A stretch of 45,318 nt of DNA from UBA2279 sp034399355 (GCA_034399355.1 JAXMMT010000011.1:1-45318), one strand, 5' to 3'; positions 23,897-34,220 are shown, counted from the stretch's first letter. The notes: a model not told the origin generated them from the sequence alone. A program made the numbers and translations.

Positions 23897-25000
23897 CTAG
23901 CTCAAAGCCCCCTTTGCCACCCGCACTACCTCTTCGATCTGCTCACGGGTGATTCCGGGGAACGCAGGAAGAGCGAACGTCCTGCTATCACACGCGGCCG
24001 CAACGGGCAAGTCCTCGGGAGTATAGCCGAGGTACTCAAAAACTTCCTGCTCATGGAGCGCAAGCGGATAGTAGAGCGCGGTGCCAATGCCCGCGTCCTT
24101 GAGCGCGGCCATGATGTCATCAGCGCGATCGCTCTTCACGATGTAGAGATGGTAGACCGCTTCGCCGAAGTCGCGAGCGACCGGAAGCTCAATCCCCTCG
24201 GTACCGGCGAGCAGTTCGTCATAGACAGCGGCGGCCTCACGCCGCTGCGCGTTCCAGGTGTCGAGATGCGGGAGCTTCACCAGAAGAATCGCGGCCTGCA
24301 AAGCATCGAGACGGGAGTTCACTCCCAACGTGTCATGGAAGTACTTCTTGGTCGTCCCGTGCGTGGCCAGCTTACGGCACTTGGCAGCCAACTCCTCGTC
24401 GTCGGTGGTGATGACGCCACCGTCACCGGCGCACCCGAGGTTCTTACTCGGAAAAAACGAGAACGCCGCTGCATGCGCAAGCGATCCCGCCTTCTTGCCG
24501 TTGTAGGTCGCGCCGATCGCCTGGCACGCGTCTTCAACCACTTTGAGGCCGTGTTTCTCGGCAAGTGCAAGCACAGGATCCATGTCCACGCACTGACCGA
24601 AGATGTGCACCGGCATGATGACTTTCGTGCGCTCGGTGATGGCGGCTTCGACCAGCGAAACGTCCATGTTGTACGTCCCGACCTCGATATCCACGAAGAC
24701 GGGCGTCGCCCCGACGTGGGCGATAGCCTCGGCAGTGGCGAAGAACGTGAATGGCGTCGTGATGACCTCATCGCCCTTGCCGACGCCCATGGCCGCCAGT
24801 ATGAGGAAGAGCGCGTCAGTTCCATTGCCGCATGCGACCGCGTGGCGCGTACCGCAGTACCCGGCGATAGCCGCCTCGAGTTCTTTGACCTTCGGCCCGC
24901 CGATGAATGCGGCGTTGCTCATCACGTCGGTGACAGCAGCGTCGAGTTCGTCTTTGAGCTGCTGGTACTGGAGCTTGAGGTCGAGCAGAGGGATACCCAT
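23897..25000 (-). CDS. PLP-dependent sugar aminotransferase (DegT/DnrJ/EryC1, WbpE-like)
   Basis: A 367-residue aminotransferase of the DegT family. The PLP-binding lysine is K186 in FFPSKNLGCAGDGG; VVEDACQAIGA carries the aspartate that pairs with the PLP ring nitrogen, and GNGTDALFLIL binds the phosphate. The expected job is to aminate C3 of UDP-3-keto-GlcNAc-uronate, as WbpE does, given its dehydrogenase, oxidase-like and acetyltransferase neighbours. The ATG at 25000 has a GGGAG ribosome-binding site; an ATG four codons upstream does not. A GC-rich stem (25079-25096) lies in the 112-bp gap before it. Confidence 0.92.
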   Translation of the reverse strand: MGIPLLDLKLQYQQLKDELDAAVTDVMSNAAFIGGPKVKELEAAIAGYCGTRHAVACGNGTDALFLILAAMGVGKGDEVITTPFTFFATAEAIAHVGATPVFVDIEVGTYNMDVSLVEAAITERTKVIMPVHIFGQCVDMDPVLALAEKHGLKVVEDACQAIGATYNGKKAGSLAHAAAFSFFPSKNLGCAGDGGVITTDDEELAAKCRKLATHGTTKKYFHDTLGVNSRLDALQAAILLVKLPHLDTWNAQRREAAAVYDELLAGTEGIELPVARDFGEAVYHLYIVKSDRADDIMAALKDAGIGTALYYPLALHEQEVFEYLGYTPEDLPVAAACDSRTFALPAFPGITREQIEEVVRVAKGALS

Positions 25001-25112
25001 GGTGACTCCCATCGTGTCATGCGGCCCGCGATTGGAGCCTTGACTGTTGTCTCATGCATGGTCTATCAGATGGCCGGTCCACGCACGCACGCGTGGGCGA
25101 GCCGTTACCATC

Positions 25113-25910
25113 CTACTGGTTCTCGAGCAGCTCGTCCTCGGGCACGGGGCGGACAGACCGCGCCGGCGAGCCCATCACGAGTGTTCGGGCCGGGACGTCG
25201 CGAGTCACTACTGACGCGGTGGCGATGAATGCCTCCTCGCCGATCTCGATGCCGGGAAGGATATGCACGCCTCCACCGACTCGGGCTCCGCGACGCACCG
25301 TACAGCCCTTCAGGCTGGCAAAGCGCTTCTTGGTACGTCCCATGTAGTTATCGTTGGTGGTGACCACCATGGGCGCGATGAAGACGTCTTCCTCGAGCGT
25401 GACGTAGGCGGTCACATAGGCTCCCGACTGGATCTTGGTGCGTGAGCCGATCGCTGTGTCGTTCTCAACGGTGACCGAGCGACCCACGAGCACATCATCA
25501 CCGATGGTGCAGCGCTCACGCACGCCGGCGTTATCGCCCACGATGCAGCCACTGCCGAACGTGGAGCCCGCCATGAGAACCGTGTGGCTCCCTATCGAAC
25601 AGCTATCGCCGAGCACCAGCCCCGGCAACTCCCCGCCCTTGGCGGTCGAGCGCTTGCCGAGCTTGGGACGCTTGCCGACAACGGCGAAGTCCGAGATGGC
25701 ACATCCGGCTCCGAGAACCGCGCCCTCATGGATGGTGACATGATCGCCGATGACGCAGCCGTCGCCGATGCTCACCCCAGCGCAGATGTGGACGAAGGAA
25801 CCGACGCGCACGTTCGAGCCGACGGTGACCCGCTCGTCAATCACGGAGAACGGAGCGGGAACGAATCCCTCCCCTATGGATGCCTCAGGATGGATCAGAA
25901 TGCCGCTCAC
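25113..25910 (-). CDS. hexapeptide-repeat N-acetyltransferase (WbpD-like)
   Basis: A 265-residue left-handed beta-helix protein; imperfect hexapeptide repeats run nearly end to end (for example IGDGCVIGDHVTIHEGAVLG and ITPG/IEIGEEAFIATASVVT-type turns), ending in the usual VMGSPAR motif. Expected role: acetylation of the 3-amino group of UDP-GlcNAc3N-uronate. It is longer than the roughly 190-residue WbpD, with extra helix coils at the N-terminal side and an insert around KRPKLGKRSTAKGGELPG. The start is GTG at 25910, one base after the upstream stop, with a GGAGGT ribosome-binding site; the ATGs further up are out of keeping with the family. Confidence 0.88.
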   Translation of the reverse strand: MSGILIHPEASIGEGFVPAPFSVIDERVTVGSNVRVGSFVHICAGVSIGDGCVIGDHVTIHEGAVLGAGCAISDFAVVGKRPKLGKRSTAKGGELPGLVLGDSCSIGSHTVLMAGSTFGSGCIVGDNAGVRERCTIGDDVLVGRSVTVENDTAIGSRTKIQSGAYVTAYVTLEEDVFIAPMVVTTNDNYMGRTKKRFASLKGCTVRRGARVGGGVHILPGIEIGEEAFIATASVVTRDVPARTLVMGSPARSVRPVPEDELLENQ

Positions 25911-25911
25911 A

Positions 25912-26940
25912 CTAGACCTCCACGCTCGTGGGGACGGGAGCGCCACCGGCCACCATGGACTCGTCGACAGCCTCAAGCACACGTACGACACGCAGGCCAT
26001 CTCGGCCATCGCTTCTCGGCGTATCACCGCTTACACAGCAGTCGAGGAAGTGCTGGACTTCGATAGCAAGCGGTTCAGTCATCTGGATCCACGGCACCTT
26101 GATGTCGCCAAAGCGCAGTGTGAGGTCCTCGCCGTAGGCCAGCGCCGCGTCCGGAGCACCGACACCGCGGTCGTAGATCCAGATCTTCTCGGTCGCCTGC
26201 ATGTCATCGAACACAAGCATCTTCTTGGTGCCCACGACGGTGAGCTTGCGCGTCTTGTGCGGATCGAGCCAGCTCACGTGGATGTTCGCCATCTTCCCAC
26301 TTGGGAAGTGTAGGTTCGCAAACACGGTGTCGTGCACGCCCGGCGTCACATAGGCTGCGCCGTTCGCGCTCACGTAGTCCGGTGTCTCGCCGAGAAGATA
26401 GAGCACGATCGAGACGTCGTGCGGAGCGAGTGACCAGAACGCGTTCTCCTCGGTACGCACTTTGCCGAGGTTGAGGCGCTGCATGTAGACGTAGAGCACA
26501 TCGCCCAGCTCGCCCGAGGCGATACAGTCCTTGATCCAGTTGATTGCCGAGTGATACTCCATGAGGTGTCCGACCTGCAAGACTACGCCGGCCTCGTCCG
26601 CGGCGCGCACAAGCGCCTCGGAGTCAGCACTCTTGAGCGTCAACGGCTTCTCTACGAAGCAGTGCTTGCCCGACGCTATCACCTGACTGGCGATCGCGTA
26701 GTGGCTGGGCGCCGACGTAGCGACCACGACGGCGTCGAGGTCGTAGTCGGCCAGAAACGATGTGAGATCGCCTGTGATCTGCACGTAAGGGTAGAGTGCC
26801 GACAGCTTCGCAAGATTCGCTTCAGACAGGTCGCACGCCGCGATGAGGTCAGCATCACCGAGCTTGTCGAGGTTGCGAACGAGGTTCGGCCCCCAGTAGC
26901 CAAAACCGACGACGCCGATGCGTACGGGCATACCGCTCAC
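25912..26940 (-). CDS. Gfo/Idh/MocA oxidoreductase (WbpB-like UDP-GlcNAcA 3-dehydrogenase)
   Basis: A 342-residue NAD-dependent sugar oxidoreductase. The Rossmann start is RIGVVGFGYWGPNLVRNL, followed by CFVEKPLTLKSADSEALV with the EKP motif and GHLMEYHSAINWIKD. Placement between wbpA-like and wbpD/E-like genes points to oxidation of C3 of UDP-GlcNAc-uronate. The GTG at 26940 overlaps the wbpA stop (GTGA); an ATG three codons later is possible but lacks a ribosome-binding site. The stop is one base before the acetyltransferase start. Confidence 0.9.
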   Translation of the reverse strand: MSGMPVRIGVVGFGYWGPNLVRNLDKLGDADLIAACDLSEANLAKLSALYPYVQITGDLTSFLADYDLDAVVVATSAPSHYAIASQVIASGKHCFVEKPLTLKSADSEALVRAADEAGVVLQVGHLMEYHSAINWIKDCIASGELGDVLYVYMQRLNLGKVRTEENAFWSLAPHDVSIVLYLLGETPDYVSANGAAYVTPGVHDTVFANLHFPSGKMANIHVSWLDPHKTRKLTVVGTKKMLVFDDMQATEKIWIYDRGVGAPDAALAYGEDLTLRFGDIKVPWIQMTEPLAIEVQHFLDCCVSGDTPRSDGRDGLRVVRVLEAVDESMVAGGAPVPTSVEV

Positions 26941-28232
26941 AGGCGCACCACCTTGTTGTCATCGAACGCCTTGAGCGCGTTACGGGTGTCAAGTATGAGC
27001 TGTGCGCTACGCACAACGAGGTGGTAGTCGATGTTGCTGTGGTTCGTGATCACCAGCACGGCATCGCTCGCCGCAATCTCCTCGGCGGTCAGCTCGACAG
27101 AGGGCACCTCGGCACCAAGCACCGAGAAGGTCTCGATCCACGGATCGTGGTAGACGATGTTCGCGCTCTTCTCAAGCAGCAGCTCGGCGACGCGGATGGC
27201 CGGGGACTCGCGCATGTCATCAATGTCCGCTTTATACGCGACTCCCAACATAAGGATTCGCGAGTCGGCCAGCGACTTGCGCTGCATGTTGAGGGCATCC
27301 ATGAGTCGTTGTATGACGTAGTACGGCATCGACTCATTGACCTTGCCGGAGAGCTCGATGAACTCGGTACGGAAGTCGTACTGACGCGCCTTCCAAGAGA
27401 GGTAGAACGGGTCGATCGGAATGCAGTGGCCGCCGAGGCCTGGACCGGGGTAGAAGGGCATGAAACCGAACGGCTTCGTCTTGGCAGCGTCGATGACCTC
27501 CCAGAGATTGATGTGCATGCGCTCGCACAGCTGCAGAAGCTCGTTCATGAGCGCGATGTTGACACTGCGGAAGATGTTCTCGAGCAGCTTGGTCATCTCG
27601 GCGGCGCGAGTCGAGGAAACCGGCACCACCGTCTCGATGAAGCGCTCGTAGAGAGCCACGGCATGCTTCGTGCACTGTGGCGTCACGCCGCCGACTACCT
27701 TCGGCGTATTGTGCGTCTGGAACGTGGGATTGCCCGGGTCCACGCGCTCGGGAGAGAAGGCAAGATAGAGGCCATCGCCCACAGTGAGACCCGATGTCTC
27801 CAAGATGGGCTGGATGACCTCTTCGGTTGTCCCGGGATACGTCGTCGACTCGAGCGTCACGAGCATGTCAGCGTGAAGGAACGGAGCGACCGAGCGAGCA
27901 ACGTCCTCCATGTAGGAAGTGTCCGGCTCTTTCATCTCGTCGAGCGGTGTCGGAACGCAGATGGAGACCGCGTCGCATGCGCTGACGTGGGAGAAGTCGG
28001 TGGTGGCCTCGATGAGCCCCGCCTTCACAAGAGCAGCAAATTCGGCAGAAGGGACGTCCGGGATATAACTCTCACCGGCGTTCACCTTCTCCACCTTGTC
28101 GTCGGACACATCGAAACCGATGACCTTATGGCCGGCTTTCGCCATCTCGACGACAAGCGGCAGCCCGACGTATCCAAGTCCAACGACGCCGAGGACGGCG
28201 CTGCCGTCATTCAAACGCTGTTCGAGTCCCAT
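26937..28232 (-). CDS. UDP-N-acetyl-D-glucosamine 6-dehydrogenase (WbpA-like)
   Basis: A 431-residue nucleotide-sugar dehydrogenase that oxidises C6 to a uronic acid in two NAD-dependent steps. Landmarks: GLGYVGLP (18-25), VTLESTTYPGTTEE, AFSPERVDPGN, and catalytic Cys270 in GPGLGGHCIPIDPFYLSWKA, then the C-terminal LGVAYKADIDDMRESPA domain. The GHCIPxDPxYL form is that of UDP-HexNAc dehydrogenases, and it heads the five-gene diacetamido-uronate set. The ATG at 28232 gives the family N-terminus; the ribosome-binding site is weak (GGAG rather far upstream). Confidence 0.93.
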   Translation of the reverse strand: MGLEQRLNDGSAVLGVVGLGYVGLPLVVEMAKAGHKVIGFDVSDDKVEKVNAGESYIPDVPSAEFAALVKAGLIEATTDFSHVSACDAVSICVPTPLDEMKEPDTSYMEDVARSVAPFLHADMLVTLESTTYPGTTEEVIQPILETSGLTVGDGLYLAFSPERVDPGNPTFQTHNTPKVVGGVTPQCTKHAVALYERFIETVVPVSSTRAAEMTKLLENIFRSVNIALMNELLQLCERMHINLWEVIDAAKTKPFGFMPFYPGPGLGGHCIPIDPFYLSWKARQYDFRTEFIELSGKVNESMPYYVIQRLMDALNMQRKSLADSRILMLGVAYKADIDDMRESPAIRVAELLLEKSANIVYHDPWIETFSVLGAEVPSVELTAEEIAASDAVLVITNHSNIDYHLVVRSAQLILDTRNALKAFDDNKVVRL

Positions 28233-28314
28233 GTTGTTCGATCCGCTCCATTTCTGGGTGGTAAGCCCACGCATGCGTCGCCACGCTGGAGTGTCGACGG
28301 AATGCATACCCGCG

Positions 28315-28737
28315 CTATCTTATCGCGAACATCAGCTCGCCTGTGCAGGCAAGCTCGCCGTCCACCGTGGCCGTGGCTGTGCCGAATCCGATCGGGCCAC
28401 GCGTCTTGGTGATCTCGACCGTCATGCGAAGGGTGTCTCCCGGCACGACCTGACGCTTGAACCTCACCTTGTCGATGCCGGCGAATAACGCGATCCGGCC
28501 CTTGTTCTCATCGGCCGAAAGCAGCGAGATCGCCCCGACCTGCGCGAGAGCCTCTACGATCAGCACGCCGGGCATGACCGGGTACTCCGGGAAATGTCCG
28601 GGAACCCAGAACATATCTTCGCGCACATCAAGATAGCCTGTCGCCCGGACACCGGGCACGACATCTTCGGCCCGATCCACGAGTAGGAACGGTGCGCGAT
28701 GCGGAATGATCTGCTCGATTGCATCTCTGTTGAGCAT
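28315..28737 (-). CDS. fabZ: 3-hydroxyacyl-ACP dehydratase FabZ
   Basis: A 140-residue hot-dog-fold dehydratase of fatty acid synthesis. IPHRAPFLLVD opens the protein; catalytic His48 is in VPGHFPEYPVMPG and the paired Glu62 in VLIVEALAQ. Length is normal. The ATG at 28737 has a TAGGAGA ribosome-binding site. It follows murA by 37 bp. Its placement between murA and the nucleotide-sugar genes is likely a chromosomal neighbourhood habit rather than a shared pathway. Confidence 0.95.
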   Translation of the reverse strand: MLNRDAIEQIIPHRAPFLLVDRAEDVVPGVRATGYLDVREDMFWVPGHFPEYPVMPGVLIVEALAQVGAISLLSADENKGRIALFAGIDKVRFKRQVVPGDTLRMTVEITKTRGPIGFGTATATVDGELACTGELMFAIR

Positions 28738-28774
28738 GGAGTCTCCTATCTCGGACAGCATATGTCTCCCGGAA

Positions 28775-30052
28775 TCACAGAGCGTCGTCCTCCAGGTGTA
28801 CGTCCGCACCCATCGAAACGAGCTTCTCGACGAAGCGCTCGTATCCGCGCTCTATGTGATAGACGTCTTCGACCCGCGTTGTTCCCTCTGCGACCAGGCC
28901 GGCGAGCACGAGCGCGGCGCCACCTCGAAGATCGGGGCATTTCACGGGGGCTCCCGAGAGGTGCGCGACGCTCCTGACCCGCGCGTGATGCGCTTCGATG
29001 CGAATGTCGGCGCCCATGCGAACGAGTTCGTCGGCGAACATGAAACGGTTCTCGAACACGTTCTCGGTGATGACGCAGTCGCCTTCTGAAACAGCCATCA
29101 ACACCATGAACTGCGCCTGAAGGTCGGTCGGGAACCCCGGATACGGAAGCGTCTGCACGTCGACCGCGCAGGTTCTCCCGGGTCGCTCGATGGTCACCGC
29201 GCTATCGGTGACCTCGAGAGCACATCCGGCCGCACGAAGCTTACTGAGAACGAGCGCAAGGTGGTCGGGGTCAAAGCCGCTCACTGTGAGCGGGCCGCCC
29301 GTGAGTGCACCCGCGACCAGGAACGTGCCGGCTTCGATGCGATCGCCGACTACGGCATGCTCCACAGGGTGCAACTCCTCGACACCATTGACGACGAGCA
29401 TCTGCGTCCCTGCCCCCTCGATGCTGGCCCCCATTTCGCTGAGGAACGCCACCAAATCGCCAATCTCCGGTTCACGAGCCGCGTTCTCGATGACGGTCGT
29501 GCCGTTGGCGAGTACGGCTGCCATGAGGAGGTTCTCCGTGGCTCCCACACTCGGAAAGTCCAGGAACACGTGTGCGCCGCGCAGACCGTCTTTCGGCGCG
29601 CGTGCGTGAATGAACCCGTGACCGAACGTGACTTCAACGCCGAGATCCTCGAGCCCGCGAATGTGCATGTCGATCTTGCGCGAACCGATATTGCACCCAC
29701 CGGGCATCGCCACATGCGCTTGCCCCATGCGTGCCACGAGCGGCCCAAGCACCGCGATGGACGCACGCATGCGGGCAACCATCTCGTACGGAGCCTCGTA
29801 GCTCGTCAGCTCGGCAGCATCGACCGTCAGTGAATGATCGGTCCTCTCGACCCGCGCGCCAAGCCCGCCGAGCACCTCGGCCATTACCGCGATGTCGGAG
29901 ATGTCCGGCACGTTGGTGATACGTGAGACTCCGGGTGCGAGAAGCGCGGCCGCCATGAGCTTCAGCGCCGAGTTCTTCGCACCCTCGACCCGCACCTCAC
30001 CGCCAAGCTTCCGTCCGCCTCGAACTACTATCACGCGAGAACCCACATGCAC
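28775..30052 (-). CDS. murA: UDP-N-acetylglucosamine 1-carboxyvinyltransferase
   Basis: The first committed enzyme of peptidoglycan synthesis, about 425 residues. Family marks: IVVRGGRKLGGEVRVEGAKNSALKLM at its start (shown here as two adjoining segments), PGGCNIGSRKIDMHI with the fosfomycin-reactive Cys at about residue 120, DFPSVGATENLLMAAVLA, and PGFPTDLQAQFMVL near the end. The cysteine is kept, so the enzyme is of the fosfomycin-sensitive type in principle. The start is uncertain: GTG at 30052 has a GAGGG ribosome-binding site and gives normal length; an in-frame GTG at 30121 would add 23 residues. Confidence 0.94.
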   Translation of the reverse strand: MHVGSRVIVVRGGRKLGGEVRVEGAKNSALKLMAAALLAPGVSRITNVPDISDIAVMAEVLGGLGARVERTDHSLTVDAAELTSYEAPYEMVARMRASIAVLGPLVARMGQAHVAMPGGCNIGSRKIDMHIRGLEDLGVEVTFGHGFIHARAPKDGLRGAHVFLDFPSVGATENLLMAAVLANGTTVIENAAREPEIGDLVAFLSEMGASIEGAGTQMLVVNGVEELHPVEHAVVGDRIEAGTFLVAGALTGGPLTVSGFDPDHLALVLSKLRAAGCALEVTDSAVTIERPGRTCAVDVQTLPYPGFPTDLQAQFMVLMAVSEGDCVITENVFENRFMFADELVRMGADIRIEAHHARVRSVAHLSGAPVKCPDLRGGAALVLAGLVAEGTTRVEDVYHIERGYERFVEKLVSMGADVHLEDDAL

Positions 30053-30198
30053 TTCCAATCCCTCGACCTTGATGTCCGCGCCCACGGTATCCGAGTGGCC
30101 TTCATGGGGCAACCGTATCACCCCGCATTGTCACCGTCCCAGAACCTGGACACACATCGGGGTGACGTGCATGCCGTCAACTTCCCAGAAGCCGACGC

Positions 30199-31275
30199 TC
30201 ACTCCTCGCCATCGTAGTGCGCGGCCTCGAACAGACCCAGCCAGTAGGCCATGAACGCGGAGAGTACGCCGAGAACGACGAACGTGACGATACGCAACCA
30301 CGGAGGAGTCCATCGCACGGCATACGCGCCCACCGCAAGAGCGATCGACCACGCGTAGATGATGAGTACGGTCTGCCTCTGGTTGAAGCCGCGGCCAAGG
30401 AGTCGATGGTGGATGTGGCCCTTGTCTGCCTCCTGGATCGGGCGACCGTGACGGCGGCGGCGCACGATCGCCGAGAACGTGTCGAACACCGGCACGCCGA
30501 TGACGAGCAGCGGGACGACGAGTGTGATCGCTGCGACCGATTTCATGACCCCGAGCAACGAGATGACCGCGAGTGTGAACCCGAGGAAGAGCGCTCCCGA
30601 GTCACCCATGAAGATCGAGGCCGGATGGAAGTTGAAGCGCAGGAAACCGAGGCACGCACCGAACAGTGCGGCCGCGAGAACCGCGGCGACGGGCTGGTTG
30701 CTCTGCTGAGCGAGCACGAGCAGGCTCACCGCGGCGATGGCGCTCACACCCGCGGCGAGACCGTCGAGGCCATCAATCAGGTTGATCACGTTGGCAAAGC
30801 CGACGATCCAGAAGAGCGTGATCGGCACCGACAGTACGCCGAGCAGAATGAGACCCCCACCGAAGGGGTTGCCCACGAAGTCGATGCTCACACCGGAGAA
30901 CACGACGATAGCAGCGGCGGCGATCTGCCCTGCCAGTTTCTGTCCCGGCCTTATCTCTATGACGTCGTCGATCACACCCACGAGGAACATGACCGTGACG
31001 CCCGCCAGGACCCCCCACAGGCGCTCGCCCGGACGCGTGAGCGCGGCCGGCCAGTCATAGAAGCGCTCACCCATGAATCGGACAAGCACCGCCGCCGCAA
31101 AACCCACGAACATGGCGATGCCACCGATGCGCGGCACCACGCCTGTGTGCACGTGTCTGCCACCGGGATGCGCGACGATACCCAATCGGGTGCTCACCAA
31201 CCGAACCAGCGGCGTGCATGCCCACGTTGCCGCAAGTGCTGCTGCTATGACGATAAAGTGCTGAAGGGCTCCCAC
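30199..31275 (-). CDS. undecaprenyl-phosphate GlcNAc-1-phosphate transferase (WecA/TagO family)
   Basis: A 358-residue membrane enzyme with about ten hydrophobic segments that starts a lipid-linked wall polymer by moving a HexNAc-1-phosphate to undecaprenyl phosphate. Landmarks are VPRIGGIAMF, the acidic pair D103-D104 in GVIDDVIEI, NVINLIDGLDGLAAG, MGDSGALFLGF and the GHIHHRLLGRG loop characteristic of WecA/TagO rather than MraY. The GTG at 31275 shares one base with the deaminase stop and has a GGAGG ribosome-binding site. It probably provides the lipid carrier for the polymer made by the genes downstream. Confidence 0.93.
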   Translation of the reverse strand: MGALQHFIVIAAALAATWACTPLVRLVSTRLGIVAHPGGRHVHTGVVPRIGGIAMFVGFAAAVLVRFMGERFYDWPAALTRPGERLWGVLAGVTVMFLVGVIDDVIEIRPGQKLAGQIAAAAIVVFSGVSIDFVGNPFGGGLILLGVLSVPITLFWIVGFANVINLIDGLDGLAAGVSAIAAVSLLVLAQQSNQPVAAVLAAALFGACLGFLRFNFHPASIFMGDSGALFLGFTLAVISLLGVMKSVAAITLVVPLLVIGVPVFDTFSAIVRRRRHGRPIQEADKGHIHHRLLGRGFNQRQTVLIIYAWSIALAVGAYAVRWTPPWLRIVTFVVLGVLSAFMAYWLGLFEAAHYDGEE

Positions 31276-31727
31276 TACTGCGCCTCCACAAGCCTTCGCG
31301 GCACGATACCCGCCTCGGCCAGCAGCTCCTCCGATAGCGGGTCGGGATACGAGTCCCGGTACGCGATGTCCACCACGCCCGCGTTGAGTAGGATCTTCGC
31401 GCACAAGACGCATGGCTGATGCGTGCAGTAGACCGTCGCACCGTTGATGGCGATGCCGTGCTTTGCTGCCTGGATCACGGCGTTCTGCTCCGCATGGATG
31501 CCCCGGCACAGCTCATGGTGCGAGCCGGAGGCGATACCGCGCTGCTCGCGAAGACATCCGGCTTCCTCACAGTGTGTCAGACCCGACGGCACCCCGTTGT
31601 ATCCGGTGGCAAGTATGCGCTTGTCCTTGACGAGCACGGCGCCGGTATGGCGACGCAGGCAGGTCGATCGGCCCGAGACCTGCTCGGCAATGGCCATGAA
31701 GTACTCGTCCCAAGACGGGCGAGGCAT
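31275..31727 (-). CDS. dCMP deaminase (ComEB-like)
   Basis: A 150-residue zinc-dependent deaminase making dUMP from dCMP, the substrate for thymidylate synthesis (thyX is in this window). The zinc site is H78 with catalytic E80 (GIHAEQNAV) and C106/C109 (QPCVLC). GYNGVPSG and the substrate region HCEEAGCLRE match the dCMP deaminase group. The ATG at 31727 follows an AAGGGGAG ribosome-binding site. It shares one base with the next gene. Confidence 0.93.
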   Translation of the reverse strand: MPRPSWDEYFMAIAEQVSGRSTCLRRHTGAVLVKDKRILATGYNGVPSGLTHCEEAGCLREQRGIASGSHHELCRGIHAEQNAVIQAAKHGIAINGATVYCTHQPCVLCAKILLNAGVVDIAYRDSYPDPLSEELLAEAGIVPRRLVEAQ

Positions 31728-31749
31728 AGGGCTCCCCTTTCGAAACCGG

Positions 31750-32397
31750 CTACTTGGTGCCAAAGAGACGATCGCCCGCGTCGCCAAGACCCGGAACGAT
31801 GTAGCCATGGTCGTCGAGGTGGCTGTCGACGGCGCACGTGTAAATCTTCACATCATCGCAGCGCGCACGCACCTCTTCGATACCTTCCGGGGCGGCAATC
31901 AGCACGAGCAATTTGATCTCCTTGGCTCCACGTTCGCGCAAGAACTGGATGGCGGCCGAGGCGGACCCGCCAGTGGCGAGCATCGGGTCGACGATGAGCA
32001 CGTCGCGCTCGCCGATGTCCTCGGGAAGCTTGCAGTAGTACTCAACCGGACGCAGGGTCTCCGGATCACGATAGAGACCCACGTGCCCGACTTTCGCAGC
32101 CGGGATGAGTTCAAGGATGCCATCGACCATGCCGAGGCCGGCACGCAGAATCGGGATGACCGCTACCTTCTTGCCAGCGAGCACTCTCGTAGTCGTCTCC
32201 GTGATAGGCGTCTGCACGACGGTCTCGGCGAGCTGGAAACTGCGCGTGGCCTCATAGGCCATCAGCATGGCGATTTCCTTCACCAACTCGCGAAACTCCT
32301 TGGCTCCCGTCTTGATGTCCCGCATGATCGACAGCTTGTGCTGCACGAGCGGGTGATCGATGACGGTGACGTTGTCCCAAGCGGTCTCTGCGGTCAT
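31750..32397 (-). CDS. upp: uracil phosphoribosyltransferase
   Basis: A 215-residue pyrimidine salvage enzyme converting uracil and PRPP to UMP. HPLVQHKLSIMRD near the start, AVIPILRAGLGMVDG, the PRPP-binding VLIVDPMLATGGSA and the closing GLGDAGDRLFGTK are all standard. A GAGGAGGG ribosome-binding site precedes the ATG. It lies 15 bp after glyA and 22 bp before the deaminase gene, giving a compact nucleotide/one-carbon group. Confidence 0.97.
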   Translation of the reverse strand: MTAETAWDNVTVIDHPLVQHKLSIMRDIKTGAKEFRELVKEIAMLMAYEATRSFQLAETVVQTPITETTTRVLAGKKVAVIPILRAGLGMVDGILELIPAAKVGHVGLYRDPETLRPVEYYCKLPEDIGERDVLIVDPMLATGGSASAAIQFLRERGAKEIKLLVLIAAPEGIEEVRARCDDVKIYTCAVDSHLDDHGYIVPGLGDAGDRLFGTK

Positions 32398-32412
32398 CTG
32401 GCCCTCCTCGGC

Positions 32413-33657
<1,245 letters not shown>

Positions 33658-33692
33658 GCTCTTGATCCCTCTCTCTTCCAGTCGCGGTATGC

Positions 33693-34139
33693 CTACTGAC
33701 ACCCATCTTCGAGTGCGGTGATCTTGTCTACCCGAAGCTGGTGCCTGCCTCCCTCGAATTCCGTGCCCATAAACGCATCGAGGATCGACTCGGCGCGTGC
33801 CGTCCCAACGTAACGACCGGCAAGCGAGACGACATTCGCGTCATTGTGACGCCGCGCCATCTCGGCCATCTCGGCATCCATCACCTGCACGGCACGCACG
33901 CCACGCACCTTGTTGGCCGCAATGGAGATGCCAAGACCCGAACCGCATATGACAACGCCTTTGTCGGCCTCTCCAGAGGCCACGAGAGCACCGACGGCCG
34001 CGCCGAAGTCCGGGTAGTCGCACGACTCCTCGGTGTAGGTGCCGACATCGGTCACGTCGTGACCACGGCCTGTCAGATACTCGCGAACGTGCTCCTTGAG
34101 CGGGAAGCCGGCATGGTCACTGCCGAGGGCGATGCGCAT
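33693..34139 (-). CDS. rpiB: ribose-5-phosphate isomerase B
   Basis: A 148-residue RpiB/LacAB-family isomerase linking ribose-5-phosphate and ribulose-5-phosphate. The start MRIALGSDHAGFPLKEHV and GVVICGSGLGISIAANKVRG are diagnostic; the catalytic base is Cys65 as in E. coli RpiB, not the Glu found in mycobacterial enzymes. A GGAGG ribosome-binding site precedes the ATG. It lies 81 bp after tsaC, with an inverted repeat in between. Confidence 0.94.
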   Translation of the reverse strand: MRIALGSDHAGFPLKEHVREYLTGRGHDVTDVGTYTEESCDYPDFGAAVGALVASGEADKGVVICGSGLGISIAANKVRGVRAVQVMDAEMAEMARRHNDANVVSLAGRYVGTARAESILDAFMGTEFEGGRHQLRVDKITALEDGCQ

Positions 34140-34159
34140 GGAAACCTCCGTTGAGATGG

Positions 34160-34199
34160 CACGGAAGGCGCCCCCGGGAAATCAGGGCCACCTTCCGTG
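34160..34199. terminator. inverted repeat between tsaC and rpiB
   Basis: Arms CACGGAAGG (34160-34168) and CCTTCCGTG (34191-34199) are perfectly complementary, with further GCCC/GGGC pairing inside. There is no T tract on the minus strand. It may be a weak or Rho-assisted terminator, or a processing site within the housekeeping operon. Confidence 0.4.
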
Positions 34200-34220
34200 G
34201 ATTGTACCAGTATCGCTGGT

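Noticed and set aside
27021..28412. 463-codon plus-strand open frame
   Set aside because: Antisense to the intact WbpA-like dehydrogenase; no family match and no ribosome-binding site.
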